The notes: generated by a model not told the origin, from the letters alone. A DNA stretch of 17,495 nt from Thiobacillus sp. (GCA_018780025.1 JADMKH010000016.1:1995-19489); one strand, 5' to 3'. Shown: positions 7,609 through 14,992, numbered from the stretch's first letter. Translations and numbers: made by a program.

Positions 7609-8055
7609 ATGAAGATGGATGTGAAGATTCTCGACACCCGCCTGCGCGATCAGCTGCCGCATTATGCGACAACGGGCTCTGCCGGCCTCGATTTACGCGC
7701 CTGTATTGATGCCCCCATGCTGCTGCAACCCGGCGAAACCCGGCTGATTCCTGTTGGCCTGGCCATCCATCTGGCCGACCCCGGCTATGCCGCGCTGATA
7801 CTGCCGCGCTCGGGTTTGGGGCATAAACATGGCATTGTGCTGGGCAATCTGGTGGGGCTGATCGACTCGGATTATCAAGGCCAGCTCATGGTTTCCGCAT
7901 GGAATCGCGGGCAACAGGCGTTTGAATTGACCCCGATGGAGCGCCTTGCGCAATTGGTCATCGTGCCGGTGGTGCAGGCCGAATTCAATGTGGTGGACGA
8001 CTTCGAAACAAGTGAGCGCGGCAGCGGTGGTTTCGGGAGCACCGGCCGGCAATAA
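7609..8055 (+). CDS. dut: dUTP diphosphatase
   Basis: This 148-residue trimeric dUTPase hydrolyses dUTP to dUMP and pyrophosphate, keeping uracil out of DNA and supplying dUMP for thymidylate. All five family motifs are visible: GSAGLDLRA at 23-31, LPRSGLG at 65-71, GLIDSDYQG at 83-91 with the catalytic aspartate and the uracil-binding region, the ERLAQLVI segment at 111-118, and the flexible C-terminal RGSGGFGSTGR at 137-147, which closes over the nucleotide. The length is typical. It lies 16 bases behind coaBC, the same pairing as in E. coli and Pseudomonas, so co-transcription is very likely. A second ATG at 7615 is a possible start. Confidence 0.97.
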   Translation: MKMDVKILDTRLRDQLPHYATTGSAGLDLRACIDAPMLLQPGETRLIPVGLAIHLADPGYAALILPRSGLGHKHGIVLGNLVGLIDSDYQGQLMVSAWNRGQQAFELTPMERLAQLVIVPVVQAEFNVVDDFETSERGSGGFGSTGRQ

Positions 8056-8072
8056 TGTCGGAATTCTTTACA
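8056..8072 (+). promoter_or_regulatory. Imperfect TGT...ACA dyad downstream of dut (possible operator)
   Basis: TGTCGGAATTCTTTACA is an imperfect dyad centred on GAATTC, with the ends TGT and ACA exact. It begins directly after the dut stop and lies 170 bases before the diguanylate cyclase start. TTTACA could also be a -35 element, but I find no convincing -10. The rest of the 186-base gap holds no recognisable gene. Function is speculative. Confidence 0.2.
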
Positions 8073-8241
8073 CTGCAGCGCATTAACAAACTTGATGGGA
8101 TGACTGCATGGGTGTCCGCGTGTCAGGGCATGGATTTTGCTGCGTTAATTGGCAGGTAGGCTGAACCCCCAGAGCGGAATCTGGATTCGGCCATTGCGGA
8201 GACAATAAACAAAAGAGGCGGGGCCTGCTGGCGCATCAAAC

Positions 8242-9690
8242 ATGCACCACACATCCATATTGCGGTTTGGTCTGATCCTCGTCGCAGCCCTGGTGCTGCT
8301 GGCGGGCGTGGTGACGTCCGTGATTTTTCTGTCGCGTCCGCAGGCGGCCCCGATCGAGGAAGAGTTCGACAAGCCGGTGATGGCCACCCAAATCGAGTTC
8401 ATGGCCGACGCCATGCAGCGCAGCGCCGCCCGCATTGCCGCCCATCCGCAAACATTGGCATGTTTCACCTCCGGGACGCCAGACATCTGTCAGGCGCAGG
8501 CGGCTAATCTGCATGCCTTGAATCAGGACGCGACGGTGCTGTTCGCCACCGATGGACAACGCCAGCTGCTACCCGGATTTTTACCCGGAGACACCCGCCG
8601 GCTGTTGGCGAATGCCGGTCGTGAAGGGATGGGGGCAGCCGCCTCGGCCACCTTCAACCTTTCGCTCTCGCATCCGGTCACCAATAGCGAAGGCAAGCGC
8701 CTGGGCTTTGTCATCGTCGAGCAAAGCGTGCCGCAGCTGCAGGCCTTGTTCGATACGCTGCCGCTGCCGGACTCCGCAGCCTATGCCGAGTTACAGCAGA
8801 TTCAGGCCGGCGATACGTCCATGGTGCTGATGCGACGCGGCAATCAGGCAATCAAGCGCCATGCACGCGCTACTTTGATCGCGCTGGCAGGCACGCCTTG
8901 GCAGATTGCGGTGTGGCGGCCGGTCGTTCCCGTGGTTGAAAGCATCGCCCCCTATGCCTTGAGCTGGCTGGTGGCGAGCCTGATAATCGCGATACTGGTG
9001 GTGGGCACCCTTCTGGCGGTGCGCACCCGGGTGAACGACGGCCTGCGCATGCTGGTGAGATTTACCAACGACCTGCGGCAACAGCGACTGCGCGCCGCCT
9101 ACCCGGTTAGCCTGGCCGAATTCCAGGCGCCGCTGGCGACCATGCTGAAGCTGGGCAAGGTGATGTTGGGCCAGCAGAAAGAAGTGACCGCCCAGGCTCG
9201 GGTCGATCACCTGTCGCAGGTTCAAAACCGGCGCAGCTTCGACGAAAAGCAGAAGGAGTTGTTTGCCAGCATGAAAGATGGCTGGTCGCACAGCCTGTTG
9301 ATTCTGGATATCGACAATTTCAAGCAGGTGAACGACACTTTCGGCCACGAGGCGGGCGATCAGCTCATCATCAAGTTCGGCAATGCGCTCAAATCCTGTT
9401 TGCGCAACAGCGACTTTATTGCACGTCTGGGGGGGGACGAGTTTTGCGTCCTGTTCCCGTTCACCCCGCTGGATCGTGCGCAGGAACTGGCCGAGCGCCT
9501 GCGCGCCAAGATGCCTGAAAGTGTCGAACTGATACCCGGCGTGACGCAGAAACTGTCGTGGAGCGGCGGCTTGTCTGAATACAGTCGTGAAGACAAGCAG
9601 GAAAATGAAGCGCTGGCGCGTGCCGATACGGCTTTGCTGGAAGCCAAGCGCAGCGGCCGCAACATGACGCGAATCAGGGACGCCGCTTAA
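8242..9690 (+). CDS. Membrane-anchored diguanylate cyclase with periplasmic sensor domain
   Basis: This 482-residue protein starts with a membrane helix (about 7-30), followed by a periplasmic region of about 205 residues and a second helix at about 240-260, then a short linker and a C-terminal GGDEF domain from about 315. The active-site motif RLGGDEF is intact (GGDEF 397-401), and an RxxD inhibitory site, RNSD at 388-391, lies five residues before it, so product feedback is expected. The usual LTGLxNRR at the domain start reads LSQVQNRR. It should make cyclic di-GMP from GTP in response to a periplasmic signal. The periplasmic part has two cysteines (74 and 83) that might form a disulfide. 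The architecture of this part, ending GTPWQIAVWRP, reminds me of the N-terminal extension of long AlgC proteins. The gene ends 17 bases inside lnt on the opposite strand. The signal is unknown. Confidence 0.9.
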   Translation: MHHTSILRFGLILVAALVLLAGVVTSVIFLSRPQAAPIEEEFDKPVMATQIEFMADAMQRSAARIAAHPQTLACFTSGTPDICQAQAANLHALNQDATVLFATDGQRQLLPGFLPGDTRRLLANAGREGMGAAASATFNLSLSHPVTNSEGKRLGFVIVEQSVPQLQALFDTLPLPDSAAYAELQQIQAGDTSMVLMRRGNQAIKRHARATLIALAGTPWQIAVWRPVVPVVESIAPYALSWLVASLIIAILVVGTLLAVRTRVNDGLRMLVRFTNDLRQQRLRAAYPVSLAEFQAPLATMLKLGKVMLGQQKEVTAQARVDHLSQVQNRRSFDEKQKELFASMKDGWSHSLLILDIDNFKQVNDTFGHEAGDQLIIKFGNALKSCLRNSDFIARLGGDEFCVLFPFTPLDRAQELAERLRAKMPESVELIPGVTQKLSWSGGLSEYSREDKQENEALARADTALLEAKRSGRNMTRIRDAA

Positions 9691-11206
9691 GCCCGGGCAG
9701 TAGCAGCCCAATACCCAGCACGCCCCACACCATCAATACGCCTGCATTGCCCCAACGCACATAAGGCGTACTGCCGGCGTAGCCCTGGATTTCGCCAGAG
9801 AGGCTACCGGTTGTAAAAGGCGGCAGGCTGGCAAGTATCCGGCCTTTCTCGTCAATGATGGCGGTCAACCCGGTGTTGGTGGCGCGCAGCATCATGCGCC
9901 CGGTTTCCAGCGCGCGCATCTGCGACATCTGTGCGTGTTGCCAGGGCGCGAACGAATCCCCAAACCACGCCAGGTTGCTTACGTTGACCAGCACGCTCGC
10001 TGCCGGCAACTGACGGATGATCTCCTCGCCAAAGACGTCTTCGTAACAGATGTTGGCCGCTACGCGCTGGCCGCCGATAGCAAGCGGCGTTTGATTGGGA
10101 TCGCCACGCGCAAAATCGGATAGCGGAATGTGCAGCACCCGGATCACCCAGCCCCATAGCGCTTTCAACGGGATGTATTCGCCGAAAGGCACCAGATGCA
10201 CCTTGTGATAACGCTGGCTGGGTGCGCTGCCCAGGCTGAGGACGCTGTTGTAGTACGTGCCGTTGATGGATCCGGTGGGCAATCCCGTCAGGATGTCGCC
10301 GCCATTTTTCTGGCCAAGTGTCACCAGCCCATTGCGATAGAAATCGGGCAGGTCGGACTCAAACAGCGGCAGTGCGGTTTCGGGCAGCACGATGAGTTTT
10401 GCCGGGGAGGCTGCCGCCATGCGCGCATAGATCTCGAGCGTGGCATGGGTTTTTTCCGGTTTCCACTTCATGTCCTGCGGGATATTGCCCTGCAGCAGCG
10501 CAACCGAGGTCGTGGCACCGTCCGGCGTTGTCCAGTCGATGCCGCGCAAGGCCTGACCGCCAACCCCCAGCGCAAGCACGGCCACACCGGCCCACACCCG
10601 CTGCGCCAGCGGGCCGCGCAGGGTTGCGCCCCACGCCAGCAGGGCAGCCGCCAGCGCCAGCAGAAACGACACCCCATACACCCCGACCAGCGGCGCGTAA
10701 CCGGCCAGCGGGCTGGCCGGCACTTGCGAATAACCGATCGCCAGCCAGGGGAAACCGGTGAACAGCCAGCCGCGTACCCATTCCGCCACGCCCCATCCAA
10801 GCGGGATCAGCAGCAGCAAACGCAAGCCGGGCGAGACCCGCCAGCTCGCCTGCAATGCACCGACGAGCGCGGGAAACAGCGCCAGCAGCGCGCAAAACAG
10901 AAAGGTCGCAAGCGCCGCCAGCGCCATCGGCATGCCGCCGTATACCGACAGGCTGACGTAGACCCAGCTCACGCCGGTGAGGAAAAACCCCAGCCCCCAG
11001 GCCAGACCGATGAGAAAGCCGGCACGCACAGAGCGTGTTCGCGTCAGCAGACCGAACAGCATAGCCAGACTTATGAGGGGCAACGGCCAGAGGTAAAACG
11101 GCGCGAACCCGGCGACAGCCAGCACGCCGGATAACAGGCTGATCAGCAGCAAGGAAAAAGACACGCTGCGCTTTGCAGCGCGTTCATCCACCCGGGAAAA
11201 CCACAT
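9674..11206 (-). CDS. lnt: Apolipoprotein N-acyltransferase
   Basis: Lnt adds the third acyl chain, taken from phospholipid, to the N-terminal cysteine of lipoproteins at the outer face of the inner membrane. Counted from the ATG, the 510-residue protein has about six N-terminal helices (to about 220) and then a nitrilase-like domain. The catalytic triad is complete: Glu276 in VLPETALP, Lys335 in YHKVHLVPFGEYIP and Cys387 in NICYEDVFGEE. Lys335 and Cys387 fall at the same numbers as in E. coli Lnt. A final helix lies near 488-505. The ATG at 11206 is six bases after the pyrC' start-of-gap stop; a TTG at 11215 overlapping that stop (ATTGA) is an alternative. lnt is last in the yqgE-to-lnt run. 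Its 3' end overlaps the diguanylate cyclase tail to tail, and no terminator is visible between them. Confidence 0.95.
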   Translation of the reverse strand: MWFSRVDERAAKRSVSFSLLLISLLSGVLAVAGFAPFYLWPLPLISLAMLFGLLTRTRSVRAGFLIGLAWGLGFFLTGVSWVYVSLSVYGGMPMALAALATFLFCALLALFPALVGALQASWRVSPGLRLLLLIPLGWGVAEWVRGWLFTGFPWLAIGYSQVPASPLAGYAPLVGVYGVSFLLALAAALLAWGATLRGPLAQRVWAGVAVLALGVGGQALRGIDWTTPDGATTSVALLQGNIPQDMKWKPEKTHATLEIYARMAAASPAKLIVLPETALPLFESDLPDFYRNGLVTLGQKNGGDILTGLPTGSINGTYYNSVLSLGSAPSQRYHKVHLVPFGEYIPLKALWGWVIRVLHIPLSDFARGDPNQTPLAIGGQRVAANICYEDVFGEEIIRQLPAASVLVNVSNLAWFGDSFAPWQHAQMSQMRALETGRMMLRATNTGLTAIIDEKGRILASLPPFTTGSLSGEIQGYAGSTPYVRWGNAGVLMVWGVLGIGLLLPGLKRRP

Positions 11207-11211
11207 GGCGC

Positions 11212-12492
11212 TCAATGCGCAAACTCAAAATCGATATGGCCGTCGATCAGTGTGTAGCGGACTTGTCCCTGCATCGCGTGATTGAGGAAGGGCGTGTTGC
11301 CGCCCTGGCTGGCGAGCGTTTTCGGGGTGGCGATCCATTCGGCCGCTTCGTCGAAGATGCAGATGTCGGCACAACTGCCCACCGCCAGATTGCCGCCTGG
11401 CACGCCTAGAATTTGGGCCGGCTTCCATGAAATCAGGTCGATCGCCTGGATCAGGGGGACGTCCATTTCGCGCGCCCACTTCAGCGTCAGCGGCAGCAAG
11501 AGTTCGACGCCGGAGGCGCCTGGCGTTGATTCGCCAAACGGCACCTGCTTCACCTCTTCGTCAACCGGGGTGTGGTCTGAACACAGCGCGTCGATGGAAC
11601 CGTCGCGCAGCGCCTCGCGGATGGCGTCGCGGTCGCGCAGGCCGCGCAGCGGCGGCACCAGATGCAGGTGCGAATCGAAACTGACGAGATCGTTTTCCGA
11701 CAAATGCACGTGCGTGCTCGCAACGTCGCAGGTAATGGCCAGCCCCTGCGCCTTGGCTGCGCGCACCATCGCGATGCCTTCGCGAGTGGAGAGACGGGCG
11801 AGGTGAATACGGGCGCCGGTTTCGCGCGCCAGCAGCAGGATCGTAGCCAATGCCACGGTTTCGGCCAGCGCCGGAATGCCAGGCAAGCCGAGGCGCGAAG
11901 CCACCGCACCGTCGTGTGCAACGCCGTCACGCGCCAGCGACAGGTTCTGCGGCCGCAGCCACAGGCTGAAGCCAAACGTGGCGGCGTATTGCATCGCGCG
12001 CAGCAGCACCTGCGGGTCGGTGGGTACCGCGTCGGCCTGGGTAAAGGCGCGGCAGCCTGCTTCGGTCAGCTCGGCCATTTCGGTGAGCAGCTTGCCTTCG
12101 AGTTTTTGCGTCAAGGCGCCGATCGGGTAGACGCGCGGCCCCGGCAGGTTTTTGGCGCGGAATTTCAGCATCTCGACCAGGCCGGGCTCGTCCAGCGGCG
12201 GGTCGGTATCGGGCGGGCAGGCGAGAGAGGTGACGCCGCCTGCGGCAGCCGCGAGCATTTCCGATTCGAGCGTGGCGCGGTATTCGAAGCCGGGTTCGCG
12301 CAGCCGCACCGACAGGTCGACGAGGCCGGGGCAGACGACGAGGCCGCTGGCGTCGATGGTGCGGTTGGCGTGGAAGTCGGCGGGCGCGTGGCCGTTGCCG
12401 ACAATCTTGCCCGCTGCCACAAAGATGTCGGCGATTTCGTCGCGCGCGCTCATCGGGTCGATCACGCGGCCATTCCGGATATGGATTTTCAT
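11212..12492 (-). CDS. pyrC': Dihydroorotase-like protein, predicted non-catalytic (PyrC')
   Basis: This 426-residue protein has the full amidohydrolase fold of class I dihydroorotases: N-terminal beta segment, LVVCPGLVDL, CDVASTHVHLSENDL and SDHTPVDEEVK near 305-315, then the C-terminal cap. The first metal motif, DxHxHLREPG in active enzymes, reads DLSVRLREPG: Ser61 and Arg63 replace both zinc histidines. The FSDDG region reads FTQAD, the HCED-type histidine region reads LRPQN (179-183), and HVST reads RLST (233-236). The aspartate in SDH (306) remains. It should therefore be catalytically dead. Pseudomonas has a well-known inactive PyrC' that binds PyrB and is needed for aspartate transcarbamoylase assembly; the same role here is inference. 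Its ATG overlaps the pyrB stop by four bases, fitting equal synthesis of partner subunits. Confidence 0.9.
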   Translation of the reverse strand: MKIHIRNGRVIDPMSARDEIADIFVAAGKIVGNGHAPADFHANRTIDASGLVVCPGLVDLSVRLREPGFEYRATLESEMLAAAAGGVTSLACPPDTDPPLDEPGLVEMLKFRAKNLPGPRVYPIGALTQKLEGKLLTEMAELTEAGCRAFTQADAVPTDPQVLLRAMQYAATFGFSLWLRPQNLSLARDGVAHDGAVASRLGLPGIPALAETVALATILLLARETGARIHLARLSTREGIAMVRAAKAQGLAITCDVASTHVHLSENDLVSFDSHLHLVPPLRGLRDRDAIREALRDGSIDALCSDHTPVDEEVKQVPFGESTPGASGVELLLPLTLKWAREMDVPLIQAIDLISWKPAQILGVPGGNLAVGSCADICIFDEAAEWIATPKTLASQGGNTPFLNHAMQGQVRYTLIDGHIDFEFAH

Positions 12493-13442
12493 GCTGTCGC
12501 CCCTCCCGCCAGAATCGCCATCACCGCCATCCGTACCGCAATGCCGTAGGTCACCTGCGGCAAAATCACCGACTGCGGGCCGTCGGCCACTTCGGATGCG
12601 ATTTCCACGCCGCGGTTCATCGGCCCCGGGTGCATCACGATGGCATCCGGTTTGGCGAGCGCGAGTTTTTCCGGCGTCAGGCCGAAGAACTTGAAATACT
12701 CCTGCGCGGAGGGCAGCAATGCGCCCTTCATGCGCTCGTTCTGCAGCCGCAGCATGATGACCACATCGCAGCCAGCGAGGCCGGCTTCCATGTCGTGGAA
12801 GACCTTGACGCCCATCTGCTCAACGCCGGTAGGCAGCAATGTTTTCGGGCCGATCACGCGTACTTCCGGCACCCCCAGCGTGGTCAGCGCGTGGATTTGC
12901 GAACGCGCCACCCGTGAATGCAGCACGTCGCCGACGATGGCGACGGTCAGGTTGTGAAACTCGCCCTTGAAACGGCGGATGGTGAACATGTCGAGCAGGC
13001 CTTGCGTCGGATGCGAGTGGCGGCCGTCGCCGGCGTTGATGACCGAGATATGCGGCGCCACGTTGCGCGCGATGAAATGGGCTGCGCCCGACTGCGAGTG
13101 GCGCACGATGAACATGTCGGCGTGCATGGCCGCGAGGTTGTCGACCGTATCGAGAATCGCCTCCCCCTTGGTCTGGCTGGAGGTGGAAATATTGAGGTTG
13201 ACCACGTCAGCCGAGAGTCGCTTGGCGGCGATTTCAAACGTGGTCCGGGTGCGTGTCGATGGCTCGAAAAACAGATTGAAGATCGATTTTCCGCGCAAGA
13301 GCGGGACTTTCTTCACTTCGCGCTCGCCGACGTCCATGAAGGACTCTGCGGTATCGAGTATGTGCGTCAGGATGGTTCGCGGCAGGCCGTCGAGTGTAAG
13401 CAGGTGGCGCAGGCTGCCGTCGGGGTTGAGTTGTAGATTCAT
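12489..13442 (-). CDS. pyrB: Aspartate carbamoyltransferase catalytic subunit
   Basis: PyrB joins carbamoyl phosphate and aspartate to carbamoyl aspartate, the first committed step of pyrimidine synthesis. The 317-residue protein carries FFEPSTRTRTTFE at 58-70 (carbamoyl phosphate loop), the SSQTKGE loop at 88-94 with the lysine that reaches into the neighbouring active site, HPTQGLLD at 144-151 and HPGPMNRGVEI near 272-282. All key residues appear present. No pyrI-like regulatory subunit gene lies nearby. Together with the dead dihydroorotase encoded next to it, this points to the Pseudomonas-type dodecameric PyrB-PyrC' complex. The start overlaps the pyrR stop by four bases, and the stop overlaps the pyrC' start by four. 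Confidence 0.97.
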   Translation of the reverse strand: MNLQLNPDGSLRHLLTLDGLPRTILTHILDTAESFMDVGEREVKKVPLLRGKSIFNLFFEPSTRTRTTFEIAAKRLSADVVNLNISTSSQTKGEAILDTVDNLAAMHADMFIVRHSQSGAAHFIARNVAPHISVINAGDGRHSHPTQGLLDMFTIRRFKGEFHNLTVAIVGDVLHSRVARSQIHALTTLGVPEVRVIGPKTLLPTGVEQMGVKVFHDMEAGLAGCDVVIMLRLQNERMKGALLPSAQEYFKFFGLTPEKLALAKPDAIVMHPGPMNRGVEIASEVADGPQSVILPQVTYGIAVRMAVMAILAGGATA

Positions 13443-13933
13443 GCGAGCGTGAGGGTCAAATGGCCATCGTCAAGGCGCGACAGGTTGATGTTCTGATTGC
13501 TGGGTATGCTGAGGGTGTGGCCTGCAAAGTCGGGCCGGACCGGCAGCTCGTGGCCGCCGCGGTCGACCAGCACCGCCAGCCGGATCGAGGCCGGCCGGCC
13601 ATAGTCGAACAGCTCGTTCATCGCCGCGCGCACGGTACGTCCGGAGTGCAGCACATCGTCGACCAGCAGAATGTCGCGGCCTTCCAGGTCAACCGGCAGG
13701 GTGGACGGCTTCACTTGCGGGTGCAGGCCGATGCGGGAAAAGTCGTCGCGGTAGAAAGAGATATCGAGCGTGCCGAGGGGTTGCGTGCTGCGCAGCATGG
13801 CATGCAGGCGCTCGGCCACCCATACGCCGCCGGTATGGATGCCGACGATGAAAGTGTTGGGTGTGATCGTGGGTGCAATGGCGTCGGCGAGTCGCGTGAT
13901 CAGGGTGTGGGCGTCAGGCAGTGAGGCGGGCAT
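13439..13933 (-). CDS. pyrR: PyrR, pyrimidine operon regulator / uracil phosphoribosyltransferase family
   Basis: This 164-residue type I phosphoribosyltransferase has the PRPP-binding loop ILLVDDVLHSGRT at 88-100 and the PyrR-typical SFYRDDFSRIG at 59-69 and VLVDRGGHELPVRPDF at 121-136. In Bacillus PyrR binds pyr mRNA with UMP and causes attenuation, and also has uracil phosphoribosyltransferase activity. In Pseudomonas it is encoded just before pyrB and has been linked to pyr regulation. I chose the ATG at 13933 because AAGGA lies eight bases before it; an upstream in-frame start at 13972 would extend far into ruvX. Even so it overlaps ruvX by 20 bases. With pyrB overlapping the other end there is no leader between pyrR and pyrB for an attenuator. 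Confidence 0.93.
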   Translation of the reverse strand: MPASLPDAHTLITRLADAIAPTITPNTFIVGIHTGGVWVAERLHAMLRSTQPLGTLDISFYRDDFSRIGLHPQVKPSTLPVDLEGRDILLVDDVLHSGRTVRAAMNELFDYGRPASIRLAVLVDRGGHELPVRPDFAGHTLSIPSNQNINLSRLDDGHLTLTLA

Positions 13934-14351
13934 CGAAAAATCCTTGGAGTATGAGTTTCGCAGCGACAGCATCCGTCAGCGCCTTGTTCTTTTTGCCGTG
14001 GATCCCGCGCTCATGGAGTTCGGATTCGGCCGCCGTGCTGGTGTGGCGTTCGTCAATCAGGAATACCGGCAGATTGAAACGCGATTCTAATTTACGCGCG
14101 AAGTTTTTGGCCACCCGGGTCATTTCGTGTTCGCCGCCATCAGCGTGGGTGGGGATGCCAAGCACCAGTAACACCGGTTGCCATTCGGTCACGAGTTTGG
14201 CGATGGCGGTGAGCCGTGCATCGGTGGAGTCGGCTTGTATGACCGTGAGTGGGTGGGCGACGCCAATCGAGAGATCGCCCGACGCGACGCCGGTGCGTTT
14301 CAGGCCCAGATCGAAGGCCAGCACGGTGCCGTGGGTGTCTCCCGGGTTCAA
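13914..14351 (-). CDS. ruvX: Putative pre-16S rRNA nuclease / Holliday junction resolvase-like protein YqgF (RuvX)
   Basis: This 145-residue RNase H-fold protein has the acidic active-site residues of the YqgF family: Asp14 in LAFDLGLKRTGVA, Glu101 in LIDERHTS and Asp127 in LTDAVAAKLILQGF. LGIPTHADG at 64-72 is also characteristic. The E. coli homologue is essential and takes part in processing the 5' end of 16S rRNA; a role as a Holliday junction resolvase was proposed from structure. The ATG overlaps the yqgE stop by four bases. The pairing yqgE-ruvX is conserved across beta- and gammaproteobacteria, and its continuation into pyrR-pyrB is common in betaproteobacteria and pseudomonads. Confidence 0.95.
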   Translation of the reverse strand: MNPGDTHGTVLAFDLGLKRTGVASGDLSIGVAHPLTVIQADSTDARLTAIAKLVTEWQPVLLVLGIPTHADGGEHEMTRVAKNFARKLESRFNLPVFLIDERHTSTAAESELHERGIHGKKNKALTDAVAAKLILQGFFDARLTA

Positions 14352-14908
14352 GCGTGTCCGGCTTCGTCTGACAGACTGGCGAAATCGATGCCGAGCAGCT
14401 TCATCGCAGCGGGCAGGCGTTCTTCGGGCGTCAGGTCGAAGATGACCTGCGGGTCGGCCGCCACCGACAGCCAGGCGTTCTGTTTGATTTCCTCTTCCAG
14501 CTGGCCGGCCGCCCAGCCCGCGTAGCCCAATGAGACCATGAATTTTTCCGGCCCGGCATCCTGGCTGACCGCCTCCAGCACATCTTTCGAGGTGGTGAGG
14601 CTGACCACGTCCTTGACCGTGAGGGTGGAACTGAAGGTGTGGGGCGGCGTATGCAGCACAAAGCCGCGCTCGGTCTGCACCGGGCCGCCGAAATAGACGA
14701 TTTTGTCGCGCAGGTGCTCGGGCAGGGTGAGCCCGATTTGTTCGAACAGCGTAAACAGATCCAGATCGATGGGCCGGTTGACCACCACGCCCAGCGCGCC
14801 TTGTTCGCTGTGGTCGCAGATATACGTCAGCGAACCATGAAAATTGGGGTCGACCATGCCCGGCATGGCGATCAGAAAATTATGGGTGAGGTTAACGGTT
14901 TCCATCAT
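14348..14908 (-). CDS. yqgE: YqgE/AlgH family protein (UPF0301)
   Basis: This 186-residue protein belongs to the YqgE/AlgH family, with the conserved patterns NFLIAMPGMVDPNFHGSL at the N-terminus, GALGVVVNRP near 43-52 and VYFGGPVQTERGFVLH near 75-90. The molecular function is not established. The Pseudomonas member, AlgH, was named for an effect on alginate genes. A strong GGAGG site lies just before two consecutive ATGs (14908 and 14905), which fixes the start region; an upstream in-frame start at 14947 lacks such a site. It is the first gene of the minus-strand run and probably lies next to the operon promoter. It is divergent from the photolyase gene. Confidence 0.92.
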   Translation of the reverse strand: MMETVNLTHNFLIAMPGMVDPNFHGSLTYICDHSEQGALGVVVNRPIDLDLFTLFEQIGLTLPEHLRDKIVYFGGPVQTERGFVLHTPPHTFSSTLTVKDVVSLTTSKDVLEAVSQDAGPEKFMVSLGYAGWAAGQLEEEIKQNAWLSVAADPQVIFDLTPEERLPAAMKLLGIDFASLSDEAGHA

Positions 14909-14970
14909 GGCCCCTCCATTGTAATCTGCCTCAATTCCAGCCAACACCTCTTTTTTACGCTTCCACCTCC

Positions 14971-14976
14971 ACTATA
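14971..14976 (-). promoter_or_regulatory. Possible -10 element for the yqgE-pyr-lnt operon
   Basis: TATAGT on the minus strand would start transcription about 55 bases before the yqgE ATG. No good -35 is present at the normal distance (best is TTCAGG at 19 bases), so support is weak. The core CTATAG is self-complementary and could serve the photolyase gene as well. Confidence 0.2.
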
Positions 14977-14992
14977 GCGATTCGCCTGCCTT

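Noticed and set aside
10196..11134. Plus-strand open frame opposite lnt
   Set aside because: The predicted product is almost entirely Gln, Arg, His and Pro in the later part, and lnt has a full catalytic triad on the other strand.
11212..12492. Annotation of this gene as an active dihydroorotase
   Set aside because: Both histidines of the HxH metal motif and several other ligand positions are replaced.
11662..12549. Plus-strand open frame opposite pyrC'
   Set aside because: It is an antisense shadow; pyrC' keeps full-length homology even though its metal site is lost.
13933..13972. Longer pyrR start at 13972
   Set aside because: It would add 13 residues unlike the family and overlap ruvX by 59 bases; the ATG at 13933 has a well-spaced AAGGA.
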